Shown here in pieces: positions 20,174 to 28,643 of a DNA stretch of 53,221 nt. The position numbers and the translations under genes were made by a program. The notes under the pieces were generated by a model. It was not told the DNA's origin, did no database searches, and saw nothing but the letters and a program-made list of their open reading frames with translations. The stretch comes from Candidatus Omnitrophota bacterium. GTDB lineage: Bacteria > Omnitrophota > Gorgyraeia > JABMRG01. The stretch lies in assembly GCA_030593065.1 (NCBI GenBank), contig JAUVHV010000003.1, positions 96,001 to 149,221 of the forward strand. The letters are read 5' to 3'. Within the stretch, counting starts at the first letter, position 1. Every line of letters begins with the position of its first letter.

Positions 20174-20601
20174 AGATATGTATAAATGAGATAATGCAGG
20201 ATGGCTTAGATATAGAAGAAGAGATTAACCCTAATGAGCTTGGCCTTGACACTGTACAGGCCCATTCTATTTCAAATATTAGGGTAAAGGCACACATTGA
20301 AAAAGAGAAAGACGCTGTTACTGTCTCTTGTAATATAAAAGCCAATGAGAAACGGATATGCAGCAGGTGCCTTAATGAGTTTGCTTTCTTGTTAGATAAT
20401 AAGGAAAATTTTGCCTATAGTTTAAGTGGTGAACACATAATAGAACTTAATGATGATATAAAGGATACGATAATCCTTGATCACCCGATAAGGCAGTTGT
20501 GTAAGCCTGATTGCAAAGGGCTTTGTCCTTATTGCGGCAAGAATTTAAACGAAAGCTCTTGCGGCTGTAAAGGAGAGGGAGGTACAATATGCCGAGAATA
20601 G
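20170..20601 (+). CDS. DUF177 (YceD-like) protein
   Basis: The 143-residue protein has the DUF177 layout: an acidic N-terminal half, a CSRC pair (C64 and C67), and a C-terminal cysteine cluster (C111, C115, C119 and C122) in LCKPDCKGLCPYCG. In other bacteria the gene usually sits before rpmF and has been linked to 23S rRNA or ribosomal RNA gene expression. Here no rpmF follows: mtnP starts inside its last 13 bases. The second cysteine cluster suggests metal binding. It is coupled to ackA by ATGA. Confidence 0.85.
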   Translation: MKICINEIMQDGLDIEEEINPNELGLDTVQAHSISNIRVKAHIEKEKDAVTVSCNIKANEKRICSRCLNEFAFLLDNKENFAYSLSGEHIIELNDDIKDTIILDHPIRQLCKPDCKGLCPYCGKNLNESSCGCKGEGGTICRE

Positions 20602-21446
20602 GAATAATAGGCGGCAGCGGGCTTTATGATATTGAAGGCCTTAAGAACCCTAAATGGGTTAAGGTCGATACCCCTTTTGGTAAGCCGTCAGATGAGTATC
20701 TCTGCGCCGAACTTTCGGGTGTTGAGTTGGCATTTCTTCCCCGCCACGGAAGAGCCCACCATATTTTACCTTCAGAACTTAATTATACCGCCAACATATA
20801 CGGCATGAAGAAATTAGGCGTAGAGATGGTCATATCTGTCTCTGCGGTAGGCAGTCTTAAGGAAGAGATAAAGCCTTTAGATATATTTATTCCTGATCAG
20901 TATGTTGACAGGACTAACCGATCGCGAGTAACCACATTTTTTGGAAACGGTATCGTAGCGCATGTAGCGCTTGCAAACCCAACCTGCCCCAAGCTTAGCA
21001 GGATCGTATATGAAGCGGTTAAATCACAAGGTTTACCCGTTCATTTTGGAGGCACATATCTTAATATGGAAGGGCCTGCTTTTTCGACAAAGGCTGAATC
21101 AAATCTTTATCGAAGCTGGGGTATGGATGTTATAGGTATGACAAATATGCCGGAAGCGAGATGCGCAAGAGAGGCTGAGATCTGTTATGTTACCATGGCT
21201 ATGGTTACAGATTATGATTGCTGGCATGAAGGAGAAGATGTAAGCATTGAAATGGTTATTCAGAACCTTCAAAAGAATGCTGATAACGCGAAGAAGATAT
21301 TAAAAGAGATCATTACTAATCTGCCTGATAAAAGAAATTGTGTATGCGCCAGCGCTTTGAAGGACGCTATTATCACAAATCCCGATGTGATACCGGATGG
21401 TATAAAGAAGAGACTCGATATTATTATAGGAAAATATATTAAGTGA
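20589..21446 (+). CDS. mtnP: S-methyl-5'-thioadenosine phosphorylase
   Basis: MtnP splits methylthioadenosine into adenine and methylthioribose-1-phosphate for methionine salvage. The 285-residue protein begins RIGIIGGSGLYDIEG, has FLPRHGRAHHILPSE, SAVGSLKEEIKP, NMEGPAFSTKAES and MVTDYDCWH, all characteristic of the MTA phosphorylase group rather than general purine nucleoside phosphorylases. A methylthioinosine-specific variant is hard to rule out. GGAGG lies in the end of the DUF177 gene, and the two overlap by 13 bases. Confidence 0.92.
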   Translation: MPRIGIIGGSGLYDIEGLKNPKWVKVDTPFGKPSDEYLCAELSGVELAFLPRHGRAHHILPSELNYTANIYGMKKLGVEMVISVSAVGSLKEEIKPLDIFIPDQYVDRTNRSRVTTFFGNGIVAHVALANPTCPKLSRIVYEAVKSQGLPVHFGGTYLNMEGPAFSTKAESNLYRSWGMDVIGMTNMPEARCAREAEICYVTMAMVTDYDCWHEGEDVSIEMVIQNLQKNADNAKKILKEIITNLPDKRNCVCASALKDAIITNPDVIPDGIKKRLDIIIGKYIK

Positions 21447-21634
21447 TAGTTTTGTAGCAATTTACACTGTTTATTAGGATGCTGCTTATGCTTTCTGCCT
21501 TCGCAGCGCAGGTATTTTTGCTGTTCTATCTGAATTCAGGGCAAAAAAATCCAATGCGCTGCGAAGGCAGAAAGCATAAGCAGCTATATAAAATACGCTT
21601 TAATTACTACGAAACTTTTGTGCTTAGAGAAGAG
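21447..21634 (+). repeat. Structured intergenic element A (nested inverted repeats) upstream of ileS
   Basis: The element fills the gap between mtnP and ileS. An outer stem pairs 21448-21462 with 21602-21616 (one T.G wobble and one C/A mismatch in 15). A perfect 30-bp inner inverted repeat pairs 21481-21510 with 21555-21584. Inside it, TTTTTGC (21515-21521) pairs with GCAAAAA (21541-21547), leaving a 19-base loop. The 3' flank GCTTAGAGAAGAG (21622-21634) is shared with element B at 35293. No ORF, promoter or T-box signature was recognised. It could be an RNA leader of ileS or a mobile palindrome. Confidence 0.9.
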
Positions 21635-21650
21635 AAAGTAAATAAGAAAT

Positions 21651-24464
21651 ATGGATTATAAGAGTACATTAAACCTGCCTAAGACAGATTTCAAGATGAA
21701 GGCCAATCTTCCGCAAAAGGAGCCTGATATAGCTTTGGTATGGGAAACTATGGATATATATTCTAAAGTAAGAGAGGCACGCCAGGGGAAGCAGGCATAT
21801 ATACTTCATGATGGCCCGCCATACGCAAATGGCCGCATACATATTGGCCATGCTCTTAACAAAACCTTAAAAGATATAGTAGTTAAATACAAGACAATGT
21901 GCGGGTATCATTGTGAATATGTACCTGGTTGGGATTGTCATGGGCTCCCTGTCGAGCACCAGCTTCTTAAGAAGCTTAAAAAGAGAAAAGGTGATATCGA
22001 GCAGGTAGAATTTCGTAAAAGAGCTTTTGAATACGCGACCGGTTTTGTCGGTATACAGAAAGAGGAATTCAAAAGGTTAGGGATTTTTGCTGAATGGGAA
22101 AACCCGTATCTTACCACTAATAAAATCTATGAGTCCGCGGTTGTAAGATCATTAGCAAAGTTGGTTAAGCAGGGGTATATATATAAGGGGCTAAAGCCTG
22201 TAAATTACTGCTACAGGTGTGAAACCGCTCTGGCAGAAGCGGAAGTGGAATATGATGATCATACTTCTCCGTCTGTGTATGTAAAGTTTAGATTAAAAAA
22301 TGGTTTACAGATAACAGGTTATGATTTACCAACAGAGGACGATTCTTATATACTTATCTGGACAACTACGCCATGGACTTTAATAGCGAATGTTGCGGTG
22401 GCAGTCCATCCTGACGCGGAGTATCTTCTCGTAAAAATGAATAACGAAAATATTCTTCTCGCAAAAGAATTGCTGGATCAGGTCCTCCAAAAGATAGGGT
22501 TAAAACATTATAGTATTATCGCTAATATAAAGGGGAGAGAACTGGAAAATGTAATATATGATCATCCGTTTAACGGGCGTTACGGCAAAGTGGTTTTAGC
22601 CGGTTATGTTTCCATGGAAGAAGGAACAGGATGTGTTCATACAGCGCCTGGCCATGGGCAGGATGACTATTTAACAGCCCAGAAGTATGGGCTTGAGATA
22701 ATTATGCCTGTTGATGAAAAGGGCAGGTTTACAAGTGAGGCCGGTGAATTTACAGGGTTAAATGTACATAAGGCTAATGACGCTATTAAGGATAAGTTGA
22801 AGGGGTTAAATCTCTTACTTTATAGTGATTCTATAACTCATTCTTACCCACATTGCTGGAGATGCAGAAATCCTATAATTTTCAGAGCGACAGAACAATG
22901 GTTTATGTCTATTGACCATAATAATTTAAGAAAGAAGCTACTTAATAAGATAGAAGAAGTTGAATGGATTGCAGGGCAGAATCGACAGCGCATATCGGCT
23001 ATGATAGAGAATCGCCCTGATTGGTGTTTATCACGGCAAAGATATTGGGGTGTTCCGATACCGGTATTTCAGTGTAAAGGCTGTAACACCTGGATTGCGG
23101 ATAGTAAGCTTATCGAACATTTTGCGGAAATAGTTGAGAGACAAGGAACTGATGCGTGGTTTAAGCTTGACGTGAAGGAGTTACTTCCTAATGGATATAA
23201 GTGCGCGTGCGGAAACAGCGATTTTAAAAAGGGTGAAGATATTGTGGATGTCTGGTTTGAAAGCGGGGTAAGCCACCAGGCGGTATTGAAAATGAGGAAA
23301 AACTTAAGCTATCCGGCAGACCTCTATCTTGAAGGTAGTGACCAGCATAGAGGCTGGTTTCAGTCATCTCTTATTACGTCAATGGCTATGAACAAGTCTT
23401 CAGCTTTCAAATCTGTACTTGTGCATGGTTTTGTTGTAGACGGCAAAGGCAGGAAGATGTCAAAGTCTTTAGGTAATGTTATCTCTCCTCAGGAGATAAC
23501 AAAAAATTACGGCGCGGATATATTAAGGCTCTGGGTAGCGTTTTCAGATTATAATGATGATATACGCATATCTGATAAGATCATAGCGCGCCTGACTGAC
23601 GCATATCGCAAGATACGTAATACAGGGCGATTTATACTCAGTAATATTTATGATTTTAATCCGGATGAAGATATTGTCTCATATGAAGATATGGCCGAGA
23701 CCGACAAGTGGGCTGTGTTAAGAGCTCATAGACTGCTCCGGGATATAAACAGTTTTTACAAAGATTTTTTGTTTCATAAGGTGTATCACAGCCTTTACGC
23801 ATTTTGCATAATTGACATGTCAAATTTTTATATGGATGTGGTAAAGGATATACTCTATACATTTAAATCTGATTCCCCAAGGCGGCGTTCCTGCCAGAGC
23901 GCTCTTTATGAGATTCTTAATATAATAGTCAAGGTTATAGCTCCGGTTATGGTATTCACATCGGAAGAGATATGGCAGAATATGCCAAAGGCAAAACATA
24001 TGCCGCAGAGTGTACACCTTAGCCTGCTGCCGAATATAGCGGACCTTAAGGTAGACAATGTTCTGGAAATAAAATATGAGAAACTTAGAAAAATAAGGAA
24101 TGCTGTATTGAAAGTACTTGAAGCTAAGCGTGTTTCTGGTATAATAAGAAGTTCATTAGAGGCAAAAGTAAGGCTATATGTTGAGACAGAAGAGGCCTAT
24201 AAATTTTTAAATGAGCATAAGCTGAGCCTGCCGGCTCTATTTATAGTTTCTCAGGTTGAACTATATAAGCGGGAACAATCGCCTGACGCTGTTATTGTTG
24301 ACGATCTGCCTGATATTAAAATTGAGGTAGGCAGGGCAGACGGTGAAAAATGTGATAGGTGCTGGAACTTCAGCAAGGCTACAGGCAGTAATCAGGATTA
24401 TCCCAGCACATGCCAGAGATGCCAGGAGGTGCTTATTGCCATGAAAGGAGATAGTGTAAAATGA
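21651..24464 (+). CDS. ileS: Isoleucyl-tRNA synthetase
   Basis: IleS charges tRNA-Ile. The 937-residue class I synthetase has PPYANGRIHIGH with HIGH at 64-67, the inserted CP1 editing domain (WTTTPWTL, then GTGCVHTAPGHGQDDY), KMSKS at 602-606, an anticodon-binding domain and a C-terminal zinc finger (CDRC then CQRC). It is the bacterial form. The ATG at 21651 has only a weak ribosome site; GAGAAGAG of the structured element is 16 bases away. Its stop overlaps the DksA-like gene as ATGA, starting a run of five linked genes. Confidence 0.97.
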   Translation: MDYKSTLNLPKTDFKMKANLPQKEPDIALVWETMDIYSKVREARQGKQAYILHDGPPYANGRIHIGHALNKTLKDIVVKYKTMCGYHCEYVPGWDCHGLPVEHQLLKKLKKRKGDIEQVEFRKRAFEYATGFVGIQKEEFKRLGIFAEWENPYLTTNKIYESAVVRSLAKLVKQGYIYKGLKPVNYCYRCETALAEAEVEYDDHTSPSVYVKFRLKNGLQITGYDLPTEDDSYILIWTTTPWTLIANVAVAVHPDAEYLLVKMNNENILLAKELLDQVLQKIGLKHYSIIANIKGRELENVIYDHPFNGRYGKVVLAGYVSMEEGTGCVHTAPGHGQDDYLTAQKYGLEIIMPVDEKGRFTSEAGEFTGLNVHKANDAIKDKLKGLNLLLYSDSITHSYPHCWRCRNPIIFRATEQWFMSIDHNNLRKKLLNKIEEVEWIAGQNRQRISAMIENRPDWCLSRQRYWGVPIPVFQCKGCNTWIADSKLIEHFAEIVERQGTDAWFKLDVKELLPNGYKCACGNSDFKKGEDIVDVWFESGVSHQAVLKMRKNLSYPADLYLEGSDQHRGWFQSSLITSMAMNKSSAFKSVLVHGFVVDGKGRKMSKSLGNVISPQEITKNYGADILRLWVAFSDYNDDIRISDKIIARLTDAYRKIRNTGRFILSNIYDFNPDEDIVSYEDMAETDKWAVLRAHRLLRDINSFYKDFLFHKVYHSLYAFCIIDMSNFYMDVVKDILYTFKSDSPRRRSCQSALYEILNIIVKVIAPVMVFTSEEIWQNMPKAKHMPQSVHLSLLPNIADLKVDNVLEIKYEKLRKIRNAVLKVLEAKRVSGIIRSSLEAKVRLYVETEEAYKFLNEHKLSLPALFIVSQVELYKREQSPDAVIVDDLPDIKIEVGRADGEKCDRCWNFSKATGSNQDYPSTCQRCQEVLIAMKGDSVK

Positions 24465-24844
24465 ACAGGCAACTTAAGGCAAAACTTAAAGATATTCTTA
24501 TGAAAATGAGGGTGGATATCTGTTCAAAGATAAAACATATTGAAAAAGAAAATTTAGGCAGATTGCAGAAAGAAGCAACCGGGGATCTTTCAGGATATAG
24601 TTTTCATATGGCAGATTTGGCAAGTGACAACTATGAACGTGAATTATCTCTTGACCTGGCGGCAAACGAAAGAGAGCTGCTCTATAAAATAGATAGCGCA
24701 TTAAAACACTTAAAGAATAAAGATTTTGGAAATTGCCAGCAATGTAAAAAAGAGATAGGCATTAAACGTTTAATTGCTGTGCCGTATGCGTTACTATGTA
24801 TTATTTGCCAGGAGCAAGAGGATAAAAAGCAAAAACAGAGTTAA
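24461..24844 (+). CDS. DksA/TraR-type C4 zinc finger protein
   Basis: The 127-residue protein is a helical coiled coil (about 1-88) followed by a zinc finger with CQQC (C92 and C95) and CIIC (C113 and C116). This is the DksA/TraR layout; such proteins bind RNA polymerase and tune rRNA and stress promoters with ppGpp. The coiled-coil tip acidic residues of true DksA are not obvious, so it may be a DksA-like relative with another role. Placement between ileS and lspA is a conserved context in several phyla. Confidence 0.85.
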   Translation: MNRQLKAKLKDILMKMRVDICSKIKHIEKENLGRLQKEATGDLSGYSFHMADLASDNYERELSLDLAANERELLYKIDSALKHLKNKDFGNCQQCKKEIGIKRLIAVPYALLCIICQEQEDKKQKQS

Positions 24845-24848
24845 TCGA

Positions 24849-25316
24849 GTGCGGCCTTTTTTTATTATATCAATTATAATATTTTTTATTGATCGTATCC
24901 TTAAGCTATTTGTATTTAGGAATTTTTCGCAAGGTTCTTCTTTTCCCATATTTAAAAATATTTTACACATTACTCCTGTTTGTAACAATGGCGCGGCTTT
25001 CGGGCTCTATAAGGAACTTAATCCATCTATATTGATAGCAGCCTCTCTATTCGCTTCTATTTTTATAGCATATATAATTTTTTTCAAAAAACCAAAGTCA
25101 CGTTTATTGGTATTGGCCTTATTTCTTATCCTATCCGGAGCGATGGGTAATTTTATAGACAGGATTACCTACGGCTATGTACTGGATTTTATAGATCTAA
25201 GAGTGTGGCCTGTTTTTAATATTGCGGATTCAGCAATAACTATCGGCGCGTTACTGATATTGTTTTATCTGTTTAACGCGAAACCAAACACAAAACACCA
25301 AACACCGAATACCTAG
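24849..25316 (+). CDS. lspA: Lipoprotein signal peptidase (signal peptidase II)
   Basis: LspA cleaves the signal peptide of lipidated prolipoproteins in the inner membrane. From the GTG at 24849 the product has 155 residues, four hydrophobic helices, NNGAAFG (46-52), GNFIDR with catalytic D104 and FNIADSAITIG with catalytic D127. I chose this GTG because the longer frame (to 24774) would lie inside the DksA-like gene. The last residues (KPNTKHQTPNT) are encoded by a short A/C-rich repeat (25279-25316) and look like a recent extension. Confidence 0.92.
   Translation: MRPFFIISIIIFFIDRILKLFVFRNFSQGSSFPIFKNILHITPVCNNGAAFGLYKELNPSILIAASLFASIFIAYIIFFKKPKSRLLVLALFLILSGAMGNFIDRITYGYVLDFIDLRVWPVFNIADSAITIGALLILFYLFNAKPNTKHQTPNT
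25279..25316 (+). repeat. A/C-rich simple-sequence tract at the end of lspA
   Basis: AAACCAAACAC, AAAACACC and AAACACC units follow one another, and encode the polar tail of LspA. Similar AAACACC tracts are common slippage-prone intergenic repeats. It seems to have become part of the coding region. Confidence 0.6.
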
Positions 25317-25319
25317 AAT

Positions 25320-26066
25320 ATGCATCCAATACTTTTTTCAATAGGGCCAGTAACAGTATATTCATATGGCCTTATGTTAGGGCTCGCTTTTCTGGTTACT
25401 ATCTATTCAGCATCAAAACGCGCGGGCATTTTTGATATTTCAGGTGAAGCGGTCAGTAACCTGATTATCCTATTTCTTGTTTCAGGCGTAATAGGCGCGC
25501 GGATCGCCTATGTCCTGGCTAATATGAGTGATTTTACTGGTTGCCCTTTGCAGATATTGATGATCAATAAGGGCGGGCTTATATTCTACGGCGGGTTTGT
25601 CTTGGCGTCTATCGCAGGTGTAGTATTTGCGAAAATTACAAATCTCGCGATTCTTGATACAGCGGACATTATAGCACCTTTCATAGCACTTGGCCATGCT
25701 ATAGGGAGGTTGGGATGTTTTTTAAATGGCTGTTGCTTTGGCAAACCAACGGGCTCTTTTTTGGGCGTACAATTTCCTCATACCCTTGCAAAGGTTTATC
25801 CTACCCAACTGTTTTCTTTCGCGGGACTCTTGATCATATTTTTCTTTCTTCTTTTTTTTCAGTCCAGGCGTAAGTTTAAGGGTGAGATAATATCTTTGTA
25901 TCTTATTCTGTATGGTATATTCAGATTTTTTATCGAATTTCTCCGCGGCGATCTTTTACCAGTTTTTCATGGCCTTACATCTGCACAACTTGTAAGCATT
26001 ATCTTTGTAATTGTTGGTACTATTTTATTTGTATTCATGAAACATCTAAAGAAAGACAGCCATTAA
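25320..26066 (+). CDS. lgt: Prolipoprotein diacylglyceryl transferase
   Basis: Lgt attaches diacylglycerol from phosphatidylglycerol to the lipobox cysteine, the step before LspA. The 248-residue membrane protein has seven or so helices, the start MHPILFSIGPVTVYSYGLML and the Lgt signature HAIGRLGCFLNGCCFG (126-141), plus FRFFIEFLRGD near the C-terminus. Together with lspA 3 bases upstream, this gives adjacent lipoprotein-processing enzymes. Confidence 0.95.
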   Translation: MHPILFSIGPVTVYSYGLMLGLAFLVTIYSASKRAGIFDISGEAVSNLIILFLVSGVIGARIAYVLANMSDFTGCPLQILMINKGGLIFYGGFVLASIAGVVFAKITNLAILDTADIIAPFIALGHAIGRLGCFLNGCCFGKPTGSFLGVQFPHTLAKVYPTQLFSFAGLLIIFFFLLFFQSRRKFKGEIISLYLILYGIFRFFIEFLRGDLLPVFHGLTSAQLVSIIFVIVGTILFVFMKHLKKDSH

Positions 26067-26106
26067 TTTTCACCCCATATTTAGCCCCAGCATCTAAGGA
26101 CAGATA

Positions 26107-27000
26107 ATGGACATGGAAAGATTGGAAGTAGGTATTGAAGATGAGGGTAAACGGCTCGATATCTATCTTGCCCAGAAATTGCGAAACCGGTATTCGCGCA
26201 GCCGGATCAAACGCTTTATTGAAAAATTATTTGTTACTGTTTCAGGTAAAGAAAAAAAAGCCCATTATCTGATAGCAAAAAATGATATTATACAGATTGT
26301 TCATCCTGAAATAGAAGAGCCGCCAATTGCTTCTGAGAATATCCCTCTCGATATAATCTATGAAGACAGCGATATCATTGTGCTTAACAAGCCGTCAGGA
26401 ATGGTTGTTCATCCGGCAGCCGGCAATAAAAACCATACGCTGGTCAACGCGCTTCTTTTTTATACGAATAATAGATTAGCGCATATAGGTAGTATTACAC
26501 GGCCGGGCATTGTCCACAGGCTTGATAAAGAGGTTTCAGGCCTTATAGTTGTCGCCAAGACAGATAGCTCCTACCGCGCGCTTGTAGATAGTTTTAAAAC
26601 AAGATCGGTCAAAAAGATATATATAGCCTTTGTAAAAGGGGTTGTTTCACATGATAAGGGTTCTTCAGAGCTTCCTATAGGAAGAGCAGTACGAGACAGG
26701 AAAAAGATGGCAGTAAGGTTTTTCAATTCCAAAGAAGCTATTACAAGGTTTGAGGTTCTTAAGCGATTTGAACATTATACAAAGTTGCGAATTTGTATTG
26801 AGACTGGCAGAACCCATCAGATAAGGGTGCATATGTCTTATATGGGCCACCCTATTATTGGTGATAGCAAATATGGCGGCGGGACATTTAAAAGGATTGC
26901 GCTATATGCGGCAGAACTTGGATTTTCTCATCCGCGCACAGGAAAACAGGCCTGTTTTAAGGTAAATATGCCTGAAGAACTTAAATCATTAGATATATAA
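26107..27000 (+). CDS. rluD: RluD-family large-subunit rRNA pseudouridine synthase
   Basis: The enzyme converts uridines of 23S rRNA to pseudouridine. The 297-residue protein has an N-terminal S4 RNA-binding domain (about 13-70) and a catalytic domain with HRLDKEVSGLIVVAKT, where D140 is the catalytic aspartate, and GRTHQIRVHM near the C-terminus. AAGGA lies 6 bases before the ATG at 26107; a second ATG at 26113 is possible. RluD (helix 69) is the likely type since it follows lspA as in many genomes, but RluC-like specificity is not excluded. Confidence 0.9.
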   Translation: MDMERLEVGIEDEGKRLDIYLAQKLRNRYSRSRIKRFIEKLFVTVSGKEKKAHYLIAKNDIIQIVHPEIEEPPIASENIPLDIIYEDSDIIVLNKPSGMVVHPAAGNKNHTLVNALLFYTNNRLAHIGSITRPGIVHRLDKEVSGLIVVAKTDSSYRALVDSFKTRSVKKIYIAFVKGVVSHDKGSSELPIGRAVRDRKKMAVRFFNSKEAITRFEVLKRFEHYTKLRICIETGRTHQIRVHMSYMGHPIIGDSKYGGGTFKRIALYAAELGFSHPRTGKQACFKVNMPEELKSLDI

Positions 27001-27023
27001 ATTAACACAAAACCTCTATTTTA

Positions 27024-27052
27024 TTGACTTTATTTTATTTTTTAAATATACT
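27024..27052 (+). promoter_or_regulatory. Sigma70-type promoter before the coiled-coil gene pair
   Basis: TTGACT (27024-27029) and TATACT (27047-27052) are 17 bases apart, in an AT-rich gap after the rluD-type gene and about 40 bases before the ATG at 27094. Confidence 0.65.
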
Positions 27053-27093
27053 ATACTATTATAACTAAAAGTAATAACTAAATGTAATCTATT

Positions 27094-27867
27094 ATGTTAA
27101 AAGATATGCGTAAAATTATTATACTAATTTTTATTATACTGGCGTTATGCCTTTTGGTATGGTCTTTTGTGTTAAAAAAAGTTACTGTGAGTGAGCGCTT
27201 GTTGACAGAAGATAGCCTGTTTAATGAAACGATTGTGAAGAAGAGGGTTGAGGAGAAGTTATCTCATATTGAGAAGGAGAAAGAGGGGTTGCAGGGTAAA
27301 GTTAATAACCTGATGCAGAAAGCGGAGGCTTTGGAAAAAGAGCTTGTAGATTATAGGGGTGAGATAGATTCTTTTAACGCCCAATTGTCCAGGATTTATA
27401 GTGATAATGTTATTATTGAACGCGAAATAATACAAGCTAATTCTAATATCGATAACCTGAACAATAGAATTGATTACATATCCAGTGACACTTTGAAAGT
27501 TTCAGAAAAGTTAACGCTGCTCACAAAGACCAGAGATGCTTTAAAAGTTCAGCTTTCCCAATATGCGCAAAAAAAATCTGTTGAGCCGGTTAAACGTGAA
27601 GTCCGGAATAATACTTCAGAACCTATCACTTCAATTGGGGAGGTCTTAACAGTCAACAGGGAATTTGCTTTTTTAGTTATAAGCCTTGGCAAAAAAGATG
27701 GAATAACTGAAGATATGGTTTTTAATATTCAGCGGGATAATAAAAATCTCGGGCAGATAAAGGTGGAGACGGTTAGAGAGAATATTTCTGCTGCCGCTCT
27801 TATTAATAAGGATGTGCTATCAGAGATAAAAGCCGGGGATATGATATTTTCCAGGCACGAGATGTAA
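27094..27867 (+). CDS. Membrane-anchored coiled-coil protein of unknown function (first of a pair)
   Basis: I do not recognise a named family. The 257-residue product has an N-terminal membrane span (about 6-27), then a long heptad-like coiled coil (about 45-165), and a small C-terminal domain (about 175-255) predicted as beta-rich: IGEVLTVNREFAFLVISLG, GITEDMVFNIQRDNKNLGQIKVE, and IKAGDMIFSR. The next gene has the same layout and a similar C-terminal domain, so the two arose by duplication. A second in-frame ATG lies at 27106. The single TM and coiled coil suggest an inner-membrane periplasmic protein, perhaps envelope-related since mreBCD lie close by. That is inference. Confidence 0.75.
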   Translation: MLKDMRKIIILIFIILALCLLVWSFVLKKVTVSERLLTEDSLFNETIVKKRVEEKLSHIEKEKEGLQGKVNNLMQKAEALEKELVDYRGEIDSFNAQLSRIYSDNVIIEREIIQANSNIDNLNNRIDYISSDTLKVSEKLTLLTKTRDALKVQLSQYAQKKSVEPVKREVRNNTSEPITSIGEVLTVNREFAFLVISLGKKDGITEDMVFNIQRDNKNLGQIKVETVRENISAAALINKDVLSEIKAGDMIFSRHEM

Positions 27868-27868
27868 A

Positions 27869-28639
27869 ATGGATAAGAATAATCAGATTATAATAGCGGG
27901 GATACTAATAATTATTTTAGCTACCGGTTCGGCTTTTCTTTTTTATATGCAGTCAGACGCGGAATCTAAAAAAATCGTTTCTTTAAAAAGGGAGACAGCA
28001 GTTATTATTGAAGAGAGAATAGCATTTATTATGAAAGTAGAGAAAATAAAGAAGCAAAAAAAAGAACTTACTTTTAATCTACAGGATTATAGCACAAAGA
28101 TTCGGAATAATGAAGCTGAGATTTCAGATATTAAAAAAGTAAAAGAAGATATGTCGACGCAACTTAAAGAAAAAAAGGAGGCCTTGTATCAGATGCAACA
28201 GGTCCTGAAAGATGTTAAGCTTGTGGAGTCTTCTTTTAAGGACAATTTAAGCGAGGCAAAGTCAGAGCATGAAGATGTTCTTCAGGCGCAGGGATCGATG
28301 CTAAGAGAAAAATCAATGCTTGAGGACAAAATAAAATCTTATCTTAAGGTTTCCCGGGGTGTCGAATTACGCAAGATAGTAGTCAAGATGGCAAGCTCTG
28401 TTAACGGTAAGATAATCGACGTGAACAACGAATATAATTTTGCGGTAATAGATCTTGGTTCTATGGATAACGTAAAAAATGGGGATGTTCTGGGGGTATA
28501 TCGCGACGCGACACTTATTGCAAAAGCTATTATTGAGAATGCCTATGAAGATATGTCGAGTATAATAGTATTCGACGAATGGCGGAACGTAGAAATTTTT
28601 TGCGATGATACAGTTAAACTCCTGGAGAATATAGAATAA
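27869..28639 (+). CDS. Membrane-anchored coiled-coil protein of unknown function (second of a pair)
   Basis: The 256-residue protein repeats the layout of its upstream neighbour: one membrane span (about 7-28), a coiled coil (about 30-165), then a C-terminal domain with VNGKIIDVNNEYNFAVIDLG, VKNGDVLGVYRDATLIAKA and a trailing helix. The shared pattern of the tail is N-x-x-(F/Y)-x-F-x-V-I-x-L-G, then a residue or two, then D and a G-D-M/V turn. The ATG is 2 bases after the previous stop, so the pair is one unit; aroA follows 4 bases later. Function unknown. Confidence 0.75.
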   Translation: MDKNNQIIIAGILIIILATGSAFLFYMQSDAESKKIVSLKRETAVIIEERIAFIMKVEKIKKQKKELTFNLQDYSTKIRNNEAEISDIKKVKEDMSTQLKEKKEALYQMQQVLKDVKLVESSFKDNLSEAKSEHEDVLQAQGSMLREKSMLEDKIKSYLKVSRGVELRKIVVKMASSVNGKIIDVNNEYNFAVIDLGSMDNVKNGDVLGVYRDATLIAKAIIENAYEDMSSIIVFDEWRNVEIFCDDTVKLLENIE

Positions 28640-28643
28640 GAGT

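Noticed and set aside
21447-21650. T-box riboswitch upstream of ileS
   Set aside because: The conserved T-box sequence and specifier-loop layout are not present, and the same element occurs before an unrelated radical SAM gene.
24774-24848. Longer N-terminus for lspA
   Set aside because: It overlaps the zinc finger of the DksA-like gene and adds residues before the first LspA helix; the GTG at 24849 fits better.
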